A DNA stretch of 64,000 nucleotides, taken from contig NC_069658.1 of assembly GCF_027244095.1 (NCBI RefSeq), forward strand, positions 417,720,687 through 417,784,686. The letters run 5' to 3'. Shown in pieces: positions 62,841-64,000 of the stretch. The DNA comes from Hemicordylus capensis. Taxonomy: Eukaryota; Chordata; Lepidosauria; Squamata; Cordylidae. Each line of letters begins with the position of its first letter. Position 1 is the first letter of the stretch. Below the pieces are notes generated by a model, which did no database searches, had not been told where the DNA came from, and saw only the letters and a program-made list of their open reading frames with translations. Position numbers and translations under genes: made by a program.

Positions 62841-64000
62841 TTATTCCGGATGTGTTCAATTTAAACACACAACAGCTGGGAGTGTGATCTGCACTGGGAC
62901 TATAGTGCAGGGCAAAGCTGTAGTCCTTGCCACACCCTCTCCCCCATGCTGTGGTCCCAATCCCTCCATGTCTACTTTTGGCTAAACCAAACACCATAGG
63001 AAGTCTGAGTGCAGGATTCAAAGATGCCCAAGTCATGCCATGGGATATATATTTCTTTAGAGGCAGGTGGCTTGCACCATGCATCTATCAGAAATTGAAT
63101 TAATAAACAACAACAACAACATATGCTAATAGATCTGGCTGTGCAGATCACACAGACAATGGGAGCTACCCCAACTGTCCCCATTGTACTGTGTGTGGGG
63201 GCAAGGAAACATTGTGAGTATATGTGGGTAGCGTGGATGGATGTGCTACACAAGCACATCACATTTTAAAAGATATTAAATGCACAGGCATGACCCCATT
63301 CCCACCCTAAAACTGGTCACTATTTGCATGTCTCACCCATTTTCATACATCTCTGTGTCCAGTTACTCTGAAGAGCACCCAAGACAAACAGGTAGAATGC
63401 TTATGATCTTTTTGATACTGTAAACTGAGCATGCAGATAGATATATTTGCTAACTGAAGAACAATGGATACACACAGACCCCCCAAATTAGACAGCACTC
63501 TAATTCTACTCCATTGGTTTATAGAAATAGCACACTGCAGTTAGAAGAACGTACACTGAAGACACCCATTAAGAATGTATAAGAAAAAATACCGACAGAA
63601 CACAAAACCTAGAATGCAATTCCTCAAGCAACAGAAATATAAAAGATACCTGAGAAAGATGCAGTGCTTGCACTGAAGAACAAAGAAGAGATCATTTGCA
63701 ATAGGGAACTACATAGCAAAATAGAATTTTCATTCTAAAAACAGATCTAATTATTCCTGCCTCCACCCCTTGAATCACAGGATTAATCTTAGAAAGGAAC
63801 CAGATGCCTGTGGGGCGGGGCTGCCACTGAAAACGGCAACATGGGCCAAGTCCCTCAACCCTCACAATATCTAGTTCAACTCACCATGTGTCCTAGTATC
63901 ATTATGCTGAAAAGATGCCTACCAGCAGCAGCGAGTACAGAAGAGGGGGGGGGCGGGTAGGGCAACGTTCACAGCACAAGCTAACTTGGGCTACATGTTA

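Larger units (their letters stand above)
60396..64000 (-). other. Possible 3' UTR of an unseen - strand gene
   Basis: TTTATT at 60396-60401 reads AATAAA on the - strand. Leftward of it the sequence is unremarkable; rightward about 3.6 kb is unusually poor in repeats except short tails at 60768 and 62770 and an (AAC)n at 63104. No coding exon is visible. Such a stretch could be a long 3' UTR whose gene lies beyond 64000, but it may equally be intergenic. Confidence 0.25.

Overview
The window is vertebrate nuclear DNA, most likely from a squamate reptile (lizard or snake). The evidence is split genes with GT-AG introns, a dense mix of CR1- and L2-type LINEs, MIR-like CORE-SINEs, several copies of a tRNA-headed SINE with a BovB-type tail (the Sauria SINE pattern), a 5S-rRNA-derived SINE, hAT foldback MITEs and Helitron-like DNA. 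No prokaryotic genes, CRISPR arrays or operons are present.

Two host genes can be read exon by exon. From base 1 to about 20.7 kb on the + strand lies TRIM25, entering inside its first coding exon. B-box 2, the coiled coil, a disordered linker built from several small exons and a complete PRY-SPRY exon are present; the RING and B-box 1 lie upstream of the window. Nine exons join in frame to 519 residues. The linker is made of four cassettes (69, 189, 27 and 105 nt) that all begin and end in phase 1, one of them a 27-nt microexon coding a basic nonapeptide. A 3' UTR of about 3.8 kb probably follows, with a (TG)n tract close to the stop.

On the - strand, from about 37.7 kb down to 26.07 kb, four exons form a complete meteorin-like gene of 299 codons (METRNL type). 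It has a signal peptide and all ten family cysteines, and its first exon lies in a GC-rich, CpG-bearing block. The two genes converge tail to tail across about 5 kb.

The rest (about 38-64 kb, plus introns) is mostly repeats: a large CR1 fragment (40.5-42.3 kb), L2-type LINEs (31.1-33.6, 34.4-35.1 and 57.4-59.2 kb), a Helitron nested in the first of these, hAT foldback elements throughout, a 3-4 unit tandem array split by a solo LTR (53.3-54.3 kb), and full-length SINEs. A few repeat-poor AT-rich stretches (near 27.8, 44.2 and 55.2 kb) look like candidate conserved noncoding elements. The right end (60.4-64 kb) could be the 3' UTR of a further - strand gene whose coding part is outside the window.

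No new multi-gene system was found. The most interesting signals are the TRIM25 microexon and symmetric linker cassettes, the METRNL-type gene beside TRIM25, a foldback hAT family whose core matches the ZNF143-type promoter motif, and a pair of very diverged repeat copies at 21.4 and 28.1 kb. Family assignments come from remembered protein and repeat sequences, not searches.
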